Below, piece by piece: positions 27,235 through 36,826 of a stretch of 64,000 nt of DNA (position 1 is the first letter of the stretch; the number at the start of each line of letters is the position of its first letter). The stretch is from SIG603 sp964370775. Lineage in GTDB: Bacteria > Bacillota > Clostridia > Oscillospirales > Acutalibacteraceae. Location of the stretch: positions 1 to 64,000 of the forward strand of contig CAYJKT010000007.1 of NCBI GenBank assembly GCA_964370775.1. Direction: 5' to 3'. Both the position numbers and the translations under genes were made by a program. Below the pieces are notes generated by a model that saw only the letters and a list, made by a program, of their open reading frames with translations, made no database searches and was not told the DNA's origin.

Positions 27235-28124
27235 TTTAAAGTCTCCGATAATTTAATTAGTTTGTTGAATTTATGGTTAGCTGCACTTCTGCTAATACCC
27301 ATTTTTTGAGCAATTTTTGCAAGGCTTAGAGTAGGGTTTTGAAGCCTAATGTAGCCAATCTCTTGTAAATCTGCTGGTAATGTATTGAGCACACCACGGT
27401 CAAACAAGTCTGCAATTGCAACGGTTTGTTTAACAGAGGCGCTATAGGTTTTGTCAAGATTAGCAGTCTCGAAATTTGCTATCCTGTTAATGTTGCCAAG
27501 CTCTTCTTTGTACATTCTCTCTTGCATAATTTGCATTGATGCATTTGTAGCACCTGTGAAAGCCAAGAAATTTTCAAGATGTTCACTGGATTTTACATAT
27601 AAAATAAAGTGGTCTTTTTTAAAAACAGTTTTAAAGTCAATACCACTGATTTTTTCGATATATTCAGCCAAACCCTCACAGTAATTATCTTTATTAAAAG
27701 CTAGCTCTAATTTATACTGTTTTTTTGGGTCGGATATATTTCCACATGCCAAAAATAAGCCTCTTAAAAAGGCTTTGAAACAACATGTGTTTTCTATATT
27801 GATGTAGTTAATTTCATTTTCTGTTTGGTTAAAGTAAACCATAGCTTGCCTGAATGTATCGTCTCCTACAAGGCTAAACAAGCTGGTTTTTCCTCTTGTT
27901 TTTTCAATATTTGCAATAAACATGCCATGCAATGCAATCTCATTGCTAAGTCTGTTTAGCATTAATCTGTTTTCTATAGGTGTTTGTCCACCATTTATAA
28001 AATACTTGCTGAAATAAAGCAAAGAGTATATCTCTGCTTTTTTGCAACAAGTATTTCTATTTTCTATTTTACTTAATTCTAATTTAGAAGAAAGTGAAAA
28101 GCTTTGGATTTGCATTTTTGTCAT
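27231..28124 (-). CDS. whiA: Sporulation/division regulator WhiA
   Basis: WhiA is a DNA-binding protein with a degenerate LAGLIDADG homing-endonuclease fold at the N-terminus and a helix-turn-helix at the C-terminus. In Streptomyces it controls sporulation septation; in Firmicutes it affects division and metabolism. The 297 residues show the N-terminal domain (about 1-200, with CCKKAEIYSLLYF and CCFKAFLRGLFLACG) and the HTH with LAKIAQKMGISRSAANHK near 272-289. It overlaps rapZ by four bases, the conserved rapZ-whiA arrangement. Confidence 0.94.
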   Translation of the reverse strand: MTKMQIQSFSLSSKLELSKIENRNTCCKKAEIYSLLYFSKYFINGGQTPIENRLMLNRLSNEIALHGMFIANIEKTRGKTSLFSLVGDDTFRQAMVYFNQTENEINYINIENTCCFKAFLRGLFLACGNISDPKKQYKLELAFNKDNYCEGLAEYIEKISGIDFKTVFKKDHFILYVKSSEHLENFLAFTGATNASMQIMQERMYKEELGNINRIANFETANLDKTYSASVKQTVAIADLFDRGVLNTLPADLQEIGYIRLQNPTLSLAKIAQKMGISRSAANHKFNKLIKLSETLK

Positions 28125-28978
28125 TTATTTATATCTCTATGTGTTACAGACACATGAACATCGTTTTTCTTTAAATGGTCGTGAATGAATTGCGCAAACG
28201 CAACAGAGCGATGATGACCACCTGTGCAACCAATTGATACTACCAACTGGCTTTTTCCCTCTGTTTGATATAGAGGAATAATATAGTCTAGCATGTCTAT
28301 AATTCTATCTCTAAAACCTATGCTGTGTGGGTTTTCCATAACAAAGTCATACACAGGTCTATCAAGCCCAGTTTGTGGGCGTAATTCTTCTACATAAAAA
28401 GGGTTTGTTAAACAGCGTACATCAAAAAGTAAGTCAGATTCAAGTGGCATACCGTGTTTAAAACCAAAGCTTACACAGTGAACAGCCAAACTCTGTTTAA
28501 CATCACGCAAGAATAGGCTCACTATTCTCTCTTTCATTGCCTGAGCTTTTATGTTAGAAGTATCCACTACGTAATCAGCCTTGGTTTTCACTGCTTCAAG
28601 CATTTCACGCTCTAACATAACAGCTTTTTGCAAAGATCCATTTACAGAGTTCACAAGTGGGTGTTTTCTGCGTGTTTCTTGGTATCTGTTAACAAGCACA
28701 GAGTCAGAAGCATCTAAAAACAAAATTTTATACTCTCTGCCTTGTGATTTCAGTGTAGCTAGAGCATCAAAGAAAGATTTAAACAGTTCACCACCACGTG
28801 TGTCTGTCACCACAGCTAATTTTTGTGGCAAAGCCTCTGATTTTACGCACATATCATAGAAAATAGGTATCATAGTAGGTGGCAAATTATCTATACAATA
28901 AAAACCTATATCTTCCATAGCATCAATAGCCTTAGATTTACCAGCACCTGAAAGTCCTGTAACAATAATAAACTCCAT
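28121..28978 (-). CDS. rapZ: RNase adapter / nucleotide-binding protein RapZ (YvcJ)
   Basis: RapZ/YvcJ is a P-loop NTPase with a C-terminal domain that in E. coli senses glucosamine-6-phosphate and recruits RNase E to GlmZ; in Firmicutes the YvcJ role is less clear. The 285 residues have Walker A GLSGAGKS (8-15), Walker-B-like VVTDTRGG, and the conserved C-terminal GCTGGHHRSVAFA. It overlaps whiA, and its ATG shares a base with the murB stop. Confidence 0.94.
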   Translation of the reverse strand: MEFIIVTGLSGAGKSKAIDAMEDIGFYCIDNLPPTMIPIFYDMCVKSEALPQKLAVVTDTRGGELFKSFFDALATLKSQGREYKILFLDASDSVLVNRYQETRRKHPLVNSVNGSLQKAVMLEREMLEAVKTKADYVVDTSNIKAQAMKERIVSLFLRDVKQSLAVHCVSFGFKHGMPLESDLLFDVRCLTNPFYVEELRPQTGLDRPVYDFVMENPHSIGFRDRIIDMLDYIIPLYQTEGKSQLVVSIGCTGGHHRSVAFAQFIHDHLKKNDVHVSVTHRDINK

Positions 28979-29889
28979 TATAATTCTCCTATGATTTTAA
29001 CTTCACATTCTAGCTGTACGCCTTTTTCTGTGTAAACTTTTTCTTTTACTTTTTCTATCAAGGTTAAAATATCAGCACAAGTAGCATTACCTTTGTTAAT
29101 AACAAAACCAGCGTGTTTCTCGCTAACTTCAGCATCATTAACGCTAAAGCCTTTCAAACCACATTCCTCAATCAATCCACCTGCAAAATAACCAACTGGT
29201 CTTTTAAAAGTAGAACCAGCACTAGGATAATTTAGAGGTTGCTTAGATTTTCTTCGTTGCATAAGGTCTTCCATAGTTTTAGCTATTTCATCACTATTTG
29301 CCTTAATTAAGTTCATTGTGGCACTAGTTACGATATAATTTTTGTCAGAATAATAACTGTGTCGGTAAGCAAAATCTAGCTCCTCGGCTTGGATAGTCTC
29401 TATTTCACCTAATGAATTTACATGGCTACACTGGGTAATCACGTCTTTCATCTCGCCACCATACGCGCCGGCGTTCATATAAACTGCTCCACCTAAAAGC
29501 CCTGGTATTCCGTGAGCAAACTCCAAACCAGTTAGTCTGTGGTTTTTTGCAAATACACTTAAAGCAGATAAAGAAACACCAGTGCCACAAGTTATTTCAG
29601 TATCGCTTGTTAGCTCTATTCTTGTGAAATCGCCCTCTAAAGATATAACAACAGCACGAATGCCTTTATCTGTTACTAAGATATTAGAACCCTTACCCCA
29701 AATATAATAAGGGACATTGTTTTTGTTTAAAAACTGCACTAAACTAGAAAGTTCGCTTTCAGTTTTAACTTTAACAAATCTATCTGCACTTCCTCCGATT
29801 TTAAAACTGGTATGCTTTTTCATACTCTCGTTTTTTATGTAATCGCAATTAATGCTATCCAAAAAATTATCGACTAAAGTGTAGCCCAT
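28978..29889 (-). CDS. murB: UDP-N-acetylenolpyruvoylglucosamine reductase MurB
   Basis: MurB reduces the enolpyruvyl group of UDP-GlcNAc-enolpyruvate to give UDP-MurNAc, the second committed step of peptidoglycan synthesis. ATG 29889 (303 residues) is five bases after GGAGG, so the in-frame TTG 29901 is unlikely. FAD-binding motifs KHTSFKIGG and GLEFAHGIPGLLGGAVYMNA are visible, with GAYGGEMKD, the catalytic serine in SAGSTFKRP and the C-terminal CEVKIIGEL segment. This is a type IIb MurB by length. Confidence 0.95.
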   Translation of the reverse strand: MGYTLVDNFLDSINCDYIKNESMKKHTSFKIGGSADRFVKVKTESELSSLVQFLNKNNVPYYIWGKGSNILVTDKGIRAVVISLEGDFTRIELTSDTEITCGTGVSLSALSVFAKNHRLTGLEFAHGIPGLLGGAVYMNAGAYGGEMKDVITQCSHVNSLGEIETIQAEELDFAYRHSYYSDKNYIVTSATMNLIKANSDEIAKTMEDLMQRRKSKQPLNYPSAGSTFKRPVGYFAGGLIEECGLKGFSVNDAEVSEKHAGFVINKGNATCADILTLIEKVKEKVYTEKGVQLECEVKIIGEL

Positions 29890-29905
29890 TCTGTCCTCCA
29901 AAATA

Positions 29906-30640
29906 TTATTTTCTATTGTTTAAATAATTGGTATGAGTATTCATATACTCGTTAAATCTGTCTATATTTGCATTCACAATTAACTCCTCAGGAAAATCAA
30001 TGTCCTCTAACATTTGTAATGCTTTTGTGTGTTCTCCAACATAAGTGTGGTAATGTGCATCAGAACTCACAATTACTGGTACTTCGTACTTTTTGCAAAG
30101 CAAAGCGATTTCCTTGCAGTTAGAAGCACTGTCTGCTCTAACTTGGAAAGTATGAGAGTTAATCTCAACTAGCTTATTGTGCTTTTTAAATTCTGGTATA
30201 ACCTTTTCGTAATCGTATTTATAAAAAGGAGTGCCACTGTGGCCTATGATATTAACCAATGGATTTTTGCAGAGGTTAAGATACATAGTAGTGCAAGCTT
30301 CAACACTTACATCTTCTGGATTTTTTGTAGAGATATAATGTGCAGAAGCTATAACGTAGTCTAAGTTGTAATTAGGGCTTAAATCTAAATTGCCCTCAAA
30401 ATCAATTATATTAGCTTCAATACCAATGTATATTTTAACGCCAAGCTCCTCTTTAGGTAAAACACGTAGGTTTTCAAAAAACAAAGGGCCTGGGTGACCT
30501 GCAAGTGCGTTGCCGTGGTCAGAAAAACCAATTGCATACAAGCCTTTGTCGGCTGCTGCTTTTACCATTTCGTGAACTGTGCTATATGCGTGAGTAGACG
30601 CTATAGTATGAGTATGAATATCTGCTATCGTTTTATACAT
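29906..30640 (-). CDS. PHP-domain phosphoesterase (YcdX-like)
   Basis: The 244 residues form a trinuclear-metal PHP phosphoesterase: DIHTHT (residues 8-13), GFSDHGNALAGHPGP near 38-52, IGIEANI, SAHYI and the C-terminal SSDAHYHTYVG. It resembles YcdX-type phosphatases; the substrate is unknown. AAGGAG lies six bases before the ATG. It sits between hprK and murB with 15- and 16-bp gaps, in the same operon; in related genomes this position is often a PHP gene. Confidence 0.88.
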   Translation of the reverse strand: MYKTIADIHTHTIASTHAYSTVHEMVKAAADKGLYAIGFSDHGNALAGHPGPLFFENLRVLPKEELGVKIYIGIEANIIDFEGNLDLSPNYNLDYVIASAHYISTKNPEDVSVEACTTMYLNLCKNPLVNIIGHSGTPFYKYDYEKVIPEFKKHNKLVEINSHTFQVRADSASNCKEIALLCKKYEVPVIVSSDAHYHTYVGEHTKALQMLEDIDFPEELIVNANIDRFNEYMNTHTNYLNNRK

Positions 30641-30655
30641 TGCTATCTCCTTAAA

Positions 30656-31621
30656 TTATATGTCTAAATCTCTTTTAATATCTTCAGCAGGCATTAAAGA
30701 TGCATCAACACCTAAGTTAGCTAATAACTCATGTGCAGCATTATAGCCCATTTTCTTTTGTCTGTTGTTCATAGCAGCTACCTCGATTATAACGGCTAAG
30801 TTTCTACCAGGTTTAACAGGTATAGTCATAACAGGAACTCTAAGACCTAAAATCTCTGTGTATTCGTTATCAATACCCATTCTGTCATATATTTTTGTGC
30901 TATCCCAAATCTCTAGATTAATAATCATGTCGATTTTCTCTTGCAATTTAACAGCGCCCATACCAAAGATACGACGTGCGTTAATCATGCCAACACCACG
31001 AAGCTCTATGAAGTATCTAATATTATCAGGTGCTTGTCCTACAAGAGTTTTGTTAGATACACGGCGAATTTCAACAGCATCGTCAGCTATAAGTCTGTGA
31101 CCTCTTTTGATAACCTCAATAGCTGTCTCACTTTTACCAACACCACTGTCACCAACAAGCAAAATACCCTCACCATAAACTTCAACCAAAACACCGTGTC
31201 TTGTAATTCTAGGTGCTAACTCAACGTTTAAAAGAGTAACCAAAGAAGCCACAATATTAGATGTAGCATCTTCTGATACTAAGAAAGGAACTTCGTATTT
31301 TTTTGCATATTCAAGCATCATAACGTGGTCTTCTAAACCTCTAGCAATAATTACAGCAGGTGGTTTAGCAGCAAAAAACGCATCTAGCCTTGCTCTTCTT
31401 GTGTTTTCGTCAAGGCATTCAAGCATAGATACCTCACCCATGCCAAGTATGTTAATTCTTGTGTTATCGAAATGCTCAAAAAATCCGTTTAACTCAATAC
31501 CTGGTCTATTCACCTCTCTTGAAGTAATAAGGATTTTATCTGCTTCTTCTGGTAGGAACAAAGCATCTAATAAAAGGTCTTTAATTATTTTTGATAGTTG
31601 AATAGTGTAAGTAGTTGACAT
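30656..31621 (-). CDS. hprK: HPr(Ser) kinase/phosphorylase HprK
   Basis: HprK phosphorylates HPr on serine 46 and so controls carbon catabolite repression with CcpA. ATG 31621 is nine bases after AAAGGAA, so I prefer it to GTG 31627 (three bases). The 321-residue product has an N-terminal Mur-like domain, Walker A GDSGVGKSETAIEV near 150-163, and the HprK signature around ELRGVGMINARRIFG near 202-216. It is the first gene of the minus-strand run hprK-PHP-murB-rapZ-whiA-153aa-dnaE-AKR. Confidence 0.95.
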   Translation of the reverse strand: MSTTYTIQLSKIIKDLLLDALFLPEEADKILITSREVNRPGIELNGFFEHFDNTRINILGMGEVSMLECLDENTRRARLDAFFAAKPPAVIIARGLEDHVMMLEYAKKYEVPFLVSEDATSNIVASLVTLLNVELAPRITRHGVLVEVYGEGILLVGDSGVGKSETAIEVIKRGHRLIADDAVEIRRVSNKTLVGQAPDNIRYFIELRGVGMINARRIFGMGAVKLQEKIDMIINLEIWDSTKIYDRMGIDNEYTEILGLRVPVMTIPVKPGRNLAVIIEVAAMNNRQKKMGYNAAHELLANLGVDASLMPAEDIKRDLDI

Positions 31622-31740
31622 AAACACACATTCCTTTCAATTTTTATATACTTTTTGGGATTTTTACATTATCACTTTGATTATACTATAAATTTAGCGA
31701 AAAATAAAGATAAATTTTTAGAAAGTTATTAAAACATATA

Positions 31741-31769
31741 TTGAAAAAAACACATACTAGTGTTATTAT
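31741..31769 (+). promoter_or_regulatory. Promoter for the rnh-thrE-rluA operon
   Basis: TTGAAA (31741-31746), 17 bp, TATTAT (31764-31769), 35 bases before the first start codon. A divergent TATAAT (31685-31680, minus) with a poor -35 may serve hprK. Confidence 0.6.
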
Positions 31770-31803
31770 GTATAGAGTTTAAGTAGAATTTATGAGGTAA
31801 TTT

Positions 31804-32397
31804 ATGGCTAAGAAAATTTATTGTGTTAAAATTGGCAAAAAAACAGGCAAGTTTTACACTTGGGACGACTGCAAAGCTCAGGTAGTGGGTTTTAAAGGCG
31901 CGATATATAAAAGTTTTTTAACAGAGGCAGAGGCTGACACTTATTTAAGTGGTGGCGAAGTTAAAATGCAAATTGACGACAGCGAAAAAGCGATTTCTTA
32001 CGTTGACGGAAGCTATAAAAAATCTACAGGTGAATTTTCTTGTGGAGCTGTAATTTTTTATAAAGGAAAAGAAGAACATATAAGCAAGAAATATGATGAT
32101 GCAAACTTAGCAGAGATGAACAACGTAGCAGGTGAGCTTATGGGCAGTGTTGAAGTTATTAGATACTGCTTGAAACACGAGATTAAAGCTGTGGTAATTC
32201 ACCATGATTACGAGGGTATAGCTAGGTGGGCACAGGGTGAATGGAAAGCCAACAAAAAAGGCACTATAGCGTATAAAAATTACATGGATAAAATCAAAAA
32301 AGATATTCACGTTGAATTTGTTAAAGTTAAGGGACATTCAGGGGATAAATACAACGATTTAGCAGATAAACTAGCAAAGGAAGCACTTGGAATATGA
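31804..32397 (+). CDS. Ribonuclease H with N-terminal viroplasmin/HBD domain
   Basis: This is a type 1 RNase H that removes RNA from RNA-DNA hybrids. The 197 residues begin with the hybrid-binding (caulimovirus viroplasmin) domain (about 1-50: KIYCVKIGKKTGKFYTW, KSFLTEAEADTYL). The catalytic domain follows with D in SYVDGSYKK, E in AGELMGSVE, D in IHHDYEGIARW and D in HSGDKYNDLADKLAKEAL. Its stop overlaps the thrE start by four bases. Confidence 0.92.
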   Translation: MAKKIYCVKIGKKTGKFYTWDDCKAQVVGFKGAIYKSFLTEAEADTYLSGGEVKMQIDDSEKAISYVDGSYKKSTGEFSCGAVIFYKGKEEHISKKYDDANLAEMNNVAGELMGSVEVIRYCLKHEIKAVVIHHDYEGIARWAQGEWKANKKGTIAYKNYMDKIKKDIHVEFVKVKGHSGDKYNDLADKLAKEALGI

Positions 32398-33170
32398 GCG
32401 ATAAGAAATTACATGGACAAGATTTAGTTCTTAGAATGGGTATTATTCTGCTAGAAAATGGTGCAGAAATTAACAGAGTGTTTGAAACTATGAAAAGAGT
32501 GTCTGATAAATTAGGTGTTAAAGATTTTAATGCTTTTGTGCTAACAAATTCAATTTTTTTAAATGGTACTCACGGAGATAATAATTTTGCAAGAGTAAAA
32601 TTTTTACCTTCTTATGCTATAAACTTTAAGAAAATTTGTGGAGTAAATCAATTATCTAGAGATATTTGCAAAGGCGATGTTACAGAAGATGAAATTGAAG
32701 ATAAGCTTGCAGAAATTGAGAGCATTAAACCTAGCCACTTGATAAAAAGAACACTTGCTTGTGCTGTTGGTTGTGGAGCATTTTGTTATATGGCTGGTGG
32801 CGCATTGTTAGATTGTGTTGCTGCTATGATTATAGGTCTTGTGTTAGAGTTGTTTCTAGACTACACACAAAATCACAAAGTATCTAAGTTTATAATAACC
32901 TTGATTGCCAGTGGTATATCTGCGTTGTTGGCTGTTATATTAATGGAAATCGGAATAGGTGTAGGGCTTGGTATGATAATCACAGGGGCTATTATTCGAT
33001 TAGTTCCCGGAATTGCCTTGACAATGTCTATATCGGACTTTTTTAACAGTGATTTTTTAAGTGGTACAATTCGTATGGTTGATGCCGTTATGACTGGTGG
33101 TTGTATTGGAATTGGCGTAGGCGCAGTTATATCTATATTTAACATGATTACAGGGAGTGTGCTACTATGA
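32394..33170 (+). CDS. Threonine/serine exporter family protein, N-terminal module
   Basis: This is the larger half of a split ThrE-type exporter (PF06738-like). The 258 residues have a cytosolic N-domain with GIILLENGAEINRVFETM near 16-33. A helix-rich C-terminal half has membrane segments near 120-145, 160-185, 190-215 and 232-255. It should act with the next gene, which supplies the second module. Four-base ATGA overlaps on both sides show tight translational coupling. Threonine/serine as substrate is inherited from the family name. Confidence 0.85.
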   Translation: MSDKKLHGQDLVLRMGIILLENGAEINRVFETMKRVSDKLGVKDFNAFVLTNSIFLNGTHGDNNFARVKFLPSYAINFKKICGVNQLSRDICKGDVTEDEIEDKLAEIESIKPSHLIKRTLACAVGCGAFCYMAGGALLDCVAAMIIGLVLELFLDYTQNHKVSKFIITLIASGISALLAVILMEIGIGVGLGMIITGAIIRLVPGIALTMSISDFFNSDFLSGTIRMVDAVMTGGCIGIGVGAVISIFNMITGSVLL

Positions 33171-33622
33171 CTTTTTTAACTGAATTGCTTGGAATGATGA
33201 TAGCTTCTTTTATAGCTTGCACCACTTTTTCAGCACTTTACCATTGTCCTAAAAATCAAGTGAAGTTTGCAGGTATAGTAGGTGTTTTTGGCTGGGCAAT
33301 TTATATCACTCTCACATATTTTGGCTTAGACACTGTTATGTCTTCATTCTTTGCGTGTATAGGTCTATGTGTTTTTGCAAGAGTGTTATCTTATGCAAGA
33401 AAAGCACCAGTTATGGTGTTTTTGATAATTGGAGTATGGCCGATAGTACCTGGTACTATGATATATAATGTAGGGTACAACGTGTTTATGGGGTATACTG
33501 ACAGAGCAGCTGCAATAGGGTATGAAACACTACAAATTGCAGTGGCATTAGCACTTGGAATGGGTATAGTGTTATCTCTACCTGGTGGACTTTTCTGTTA
33601 CAGAAAAAAGGAGACTAAATGA
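33167..33622 (+). CDS. Threonine/serine exporter family protein, C-terminal module
   Basis: The 151-residue product is nearly all membrane helices (about 5-25, 33-50, 56-75, 84-102, 122-142) and fits the small ThrE_2-type module (PF12821-like), with the conserved VWPIVPGTMIYNVGYN. In single-chain ThrE this region is fused to the preceding domain; here the two are separate, overlapping genes. Confidence 0.85.
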   Translation: MTFLTELLGMMIASFIACTTFSALYHCPKNQVKFAGIVGVFGWAIYITLTYFGLDTVMSSFFACIGLCVFARVLSYARKAPVMVFLIIGVWPIVPGTMIYNVGYNVFMGYTDRAAAIGYETLQIAVALALGMGIVLSLPGGLFCYRKKETK

Positions 33623-34572
33623 AAAAAACGATAATTATAAGTAAAAACGATAGTGGTCAAAGATTAGATAAATTTATGGTTAAAAACTTTCCGTCTTTGC
33701 CTAGCAACATTTTATATAAAGCTATAAGAAAAAAAGATGTTAAGATAAACGGAAAAAGGTGCGAAGCAAAAGATAAATTAATCGAAAAAGATGAGCTTTA
33801 CATGTTTTTACCAGAAGAGTTTTTGGAGCAAAAAGCAAAAGACTACGACTTTTTGAAAGCTCCGTTAAAGCTTGGCATAATTTATGAAGACGAAAATATA
33901 ATGATATTAGACAAAAAAGCTGGATTGCTTGTTCACCCAGACGAAAATTATCATTTTGACTCATTAATCGCTAGAGTTCATCACTATCTATATAAAAAAG
34001 AGCAGTATAACCCAGAGAACGAAAATACTTTTGCACCAGCTTTAATAAATAGAATAGACAGAAATACAGCTGGCATAGTTATGGCGGCGAAAAACGCAGA
34101 TACACTAAGAATAATGAACCAAAAGATTAAGGATAGAGAGGTAGATAAGTTTTACTTGTGTGCTGTTAGTGGCGTACTTAAAGTAAAAGAACAGCTTTTG
34201 AAAGATTATCTAACTAAAAACGAGAAACAAAACAGAGTGTACATAAGCGATAAACCTGATAAAAACAGTAAAACAATACTCACAAAATACAAAGTGTTAA
34301 AAGAGAAAAAAGATAAATCCTTGCTTGAAGTAGAGCTTCTAACAGGAAGAACACACCAAATTAGAGCACATTTAGCAAGCATAGGTCACCCACTACTAGG
34401 TGACGGAAAATACGGCACTAACAAAATAAATAAACCATTAGGCTTAAAGTATCAAGCATTACATTCATATAAATTAGTTTTTAATTTTACTACTGACAGC
34501 GGTATTTTGGACTATTTAAATGGTAAAGAGTTTGTATCACACGACACTTGGTTCGATTATATGTTTGAATAA
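33619..34572 (+). CDS. RluA-family pseudouridine synthase
   Basis: The 317 residues have an N-terminal S4-like RNA-binding region (GQRLDKFMVKNFPSLPSN, about 12-60) and a catalytic domain with the aspartate motif LINRIDRNTAGIVM near 139-152 and the GRTHQIRAHLASIGHPLLGD segment near 237-256. Architecture fits RluC/RluD-type 23S rRNA pseudouridine synthases; the exact position modified is not deducible. It overlaps the preceding exporter gene by four bases and ends the operon. Confidence 0.9.
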   Translation: MKKTIIISKNDSGQRLDKFMVKNFPSLPSNILYKAIRKKDVKINGKRCEAKDKLIEKDELYMFLPEEFLEQKAKDYDFLKAPLKLGIIYEDENIMILDKKAGLLVHPDENYHFDSLIARVHHYLYKKEQYNPENENTFAPALINRIDRNTAGIVMAAKNADTLRIMNQKIKDREVDKFYLCAVSGVLKVKEQLLKDYLTKNEKQNRVYISDKPDKNSKTILTKYKVLKEKKDKSLLEVELLTGRTHQIRAHLASIGHPLLGDGKYGTNKINKPLGLKYQALHSYKLVFNFTTDSGILDYLNGKEFVSHDTWFDYMFE

Positions 34573-34656
34573 CTATACGTATTTCACGAGTATTAAGTGC
34601 AAAGACGTGTATTTATTAAGTATTTATACAAAAATAAGTGTATATACATAAAATTC

Positions 34657-34685
34657 TTGACTTATACTATAAAAAAGCATATAAT
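34657..34685 (+). promoter_or_regulatory. Promoter for greA (and lysS)
   Basis: TTGACT (34657-34662), 17 bp, TATAAT (34680-34685): close to consensus, 59 bases before the greA start. Confidence 0.78.
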
Positions 34686-34744
34686 CATTAGAATGTAGAT
34701 TATTTAATAGATAATAAAATGTATATATAAAGGTGGAGAGAGAA

Positions 34745-35230
34745 ATGTCTGAAAAACAAATATTTTTAACTATCGAAGGTAAAGAAGCTCTAGAACTTGA
34801 ACTTCAACAATTAGTATCTGTAGGCAGAAAAGAAGCAGCTGAAAAACTAAAAGTTGCTAGATCTTTCGGAGATTTATCTGAGAATAGCGAATACGACGAA
34901 GCTAAAAATGACCAAGCTATTTTGGAAGCAAGAATTGCTGACTTAGAAGTAATGCTTAAAAAAGCTGTTGTTGTTAACAAAGATGAACTAGACCTAGACA
35001 CTGTAAACGTAGGTTCTATTGTTAAAGTAGAAGTTACTACAGCGCAAGGTAACAAAATGGAGAGAACACTTCATATCGTAGGTTCTAACGAAGCAGAGCC
35101 TTGGAACGATAAAATATCAGATGAAAGTGCTGTTGGTAAAGCACTTTATGCACAACACGTAGGTACATCAGCAAATGTTGAGACACCAGCAGGAACTGTA
35201 ACATATACTATACTTGCAATTTCAAGATAA
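34745..35230 (+). CDS. greA: Transcript cleavage factor GreA
   Basis: GreA enters the RNA polymerase secondary channel and stimulates cleavage of backtracked transcripts. ATG 34745 follows a GGAGAG ribosome site; the in-frame GTG 34733 overlaps that site. The 161 residues give the N-terminal coiled coil (about 1-75) with the tip motif DLSENSEYDEAKN, and the C-terminal globular domain with AVGKALYAQHVG and TPAGTVTYTIL. It lies 25 bp before lysS, a common pairing in Clostridia. Confidence 0.96.
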   Translation: MSEKQIFLTIEGKEALELELQQLVSVGRKEAAEKLKVARSFGDLSENSEYDEAKNDQAILEARIADLEVMLKKAVVVNKDELDLDTVNVGSIVKVEVTTAQGNKMERTLHIVGSNEAEPWNDKISDESAVGKALYAQHVGTSANVETPAGTVTYTILAISR

Positions 35231-35255
35231 AGTATAGTGGCGAAAGGAAATTAAA

Positions 35256-36761
35256 ATGAGCGAGCAAATGCAAAACGAAACACTAGAGTTAAAAGAAATT
35301 CTTCAAATTAGACGTGATAAACTGAAAAATCTTTCAGACTCAGGCAAAAACCCTTACGAAGTAACAAAATTTGATGTTACACATTACACAAAAGACATAG
35401 TTGATAATTTTAATGACGATGCAGAGGAAAAAGAGTTCGTAAGTATCGCTGGTAGAATTATGAGCCGTCGTGATATGGGTAAGGCTGCGTTTTTAGATTT
35501 AAGAGATACATCTGGCAGAATTCAACTTTATGTTAAAATAGATATTTTAGGCGAAGAGAAATTCAAAGAGTTTTTCTCAAACGTTGATATTGGTGACATT
35601 ATCGGCGTTAAAGGTGATGTTTTTAGAACAAAAAGAGGCGAAATCTCTGTAAATGTTAAAGATATAGAGATTATCTCTAAATCACTTCTTCCATTACCAG
35701 AAAAATATCACGGCTTAAAAGATGTTGATTCAAGATACCGCCAAAGATATTTAGATTTAATTATGAACCCAGATGTTAAAGAGACATTCAAAAAGAGATC
35801 ACAAATAATTAAAGAAATAAGAAACTTCTTAGATGACCAAGGATTTATGGAGGTAGAGACATCTGTTTTACATTCACAAGCAGGTGGTGCTTCTGCAAGA
35901 CCATTTATCACTCATCACAACGCTTTAGATATTCCGTTATACATGCGTATCGCTCTTGAACTTCACTTAAAAAGACTGATTGTTGGTGGTTTTGATAAAG
36001 TTTATGAGATAGGCAGAGTTTTCAGAAACGAGGGTATGGATACTACTCATAACCCAGAGTTCACAATGATGGAACTTTACCAAGCATATACAGATTACGA
36101 AGGCATGATGAACCTAACTGAAAGCTTGATTAGAGAAGTTGCTAAAAAAGTTTGTGGTTCTGCTCAAATTATATATAACGATGTTGAAATCGACTTAGAG
36201 AAACCATTCGAGAGAATTTCTATGGTTGATGCTGTTAAAAAATACAGTGGTGTAGATTTTAACGAGGTTAACGATATTGAACAAGCTAGAGCACTAGCAA
36301 AAGAGCATCATATTGAGTTTGAGACAAGACACAAAAAAGGTGAAATTATCAACTTGTTCTTCGAGAAATATGCAGAAGAAAAATTAATTCAACCTACTTT
36401 TGTTACAGGGCACCCAACTGACATTAGCCCTCTTGCAAAAAAATGCAAAGATAACAGTGAATATACAGAGCGTTTCGAGCTTTTCATTATGTGCAAAGAA
36501 TATTGCAACGCATTTAGTGAGCTTAACGACCCAATTGACCAAAGAGAGAGATTTGAGGCTCAAGCACTGGCGAAGGCACAAGGCGACGAAGAAGCTTGTG
36601 AAGTTGATGAAGACTTCCTAACAGCTTTAGAATACGCACTTCCTCCAACAGGTGGTTTAGGTATCGGTGTTGATAGATTAGTTATGTTATTAACTAACTC
36701 AATCAGTATCAGAGACGTATTATTATTCCCAACTATGAAACCACAAGGCGGACAAATATAA
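35256..36761 (+). CDS. lysS: Lysyl-tRNA synthetase, class II
   Basis: This enzyme charges tRNA-Lys. The 501-residue protein has an N-terminal OB-fold anticodon domain (about 55-160), then class II motif 1 around FLDDQGFMEVETSVLH, motif 2 FRNEGMDTTHNPEFTMME near 253-270, and motif 3 GLGIGVDRLVMLLTN near 468-482. Full-length and well conserved. It is probably cotranscribed with greA. Confidence 0.96.
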   Translation: MSEQMQNETLELKEILQIRRDKLKNLSDSGKNPYEVTKFDVTHYTKDIVDNFNDDAEEKEFVSIAGRIMSRRDMGKAAFLDLRDTSGRIQLYVKIDILGEEKFKEFFSNVDIGDIIGVKGDVFRTKRGEISVNVKDIEIISKSLLPLPEKYHGLKDVDSRYRQRYLDLIMNPDVKETFKKRSQIIKEIRNFLDDQGFMEVETSVLHSQAGGASARPFITHHNALDIPLYMRIALELHLKRLIVGGFDKVYEIGRVFRNEGMDTTHNPEFTMMELYQAYTDYEGMMNLTESLIREVAKKVCGSAQIIYNDVEIDLEKPFERISMVDAVKKYSGVDFNEVNDIEQARALAKEHHIEFETRHKKGEIINLFFEKYAEEKLIQPTFVTGHPTDISPLAKKCKDNSEYTERFELFIMCKEYCNAFSELNDPIDQRERFEAQALAKAQGDEEACEVDEDFLTALEYALPPTGGLGIGVDRLVMLLTNSISIRDVLLFPTMKPQGGQI

Positions 36762-36767
36762 AAACTT

Positions 36768-36803
36768 ACACCCTATGTTAGACATTAGTTTTTCATAGGG
36801 TGT
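36768..36803. other. Inverted repeat after lysS, weak terminator candidate
   Basis: ACACCCTATG (36768-36777) and CATAGGGTGT (36794-36803) are perfect 10-bp arms with a 16-nt loop. No T-run follows on either side, so termination is uncertain; the next gene starts 24 bases downstream. Confidence 0.4.
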
Positions 36804-36826
36804 TGTGTATAATAAGGAAGAAAATT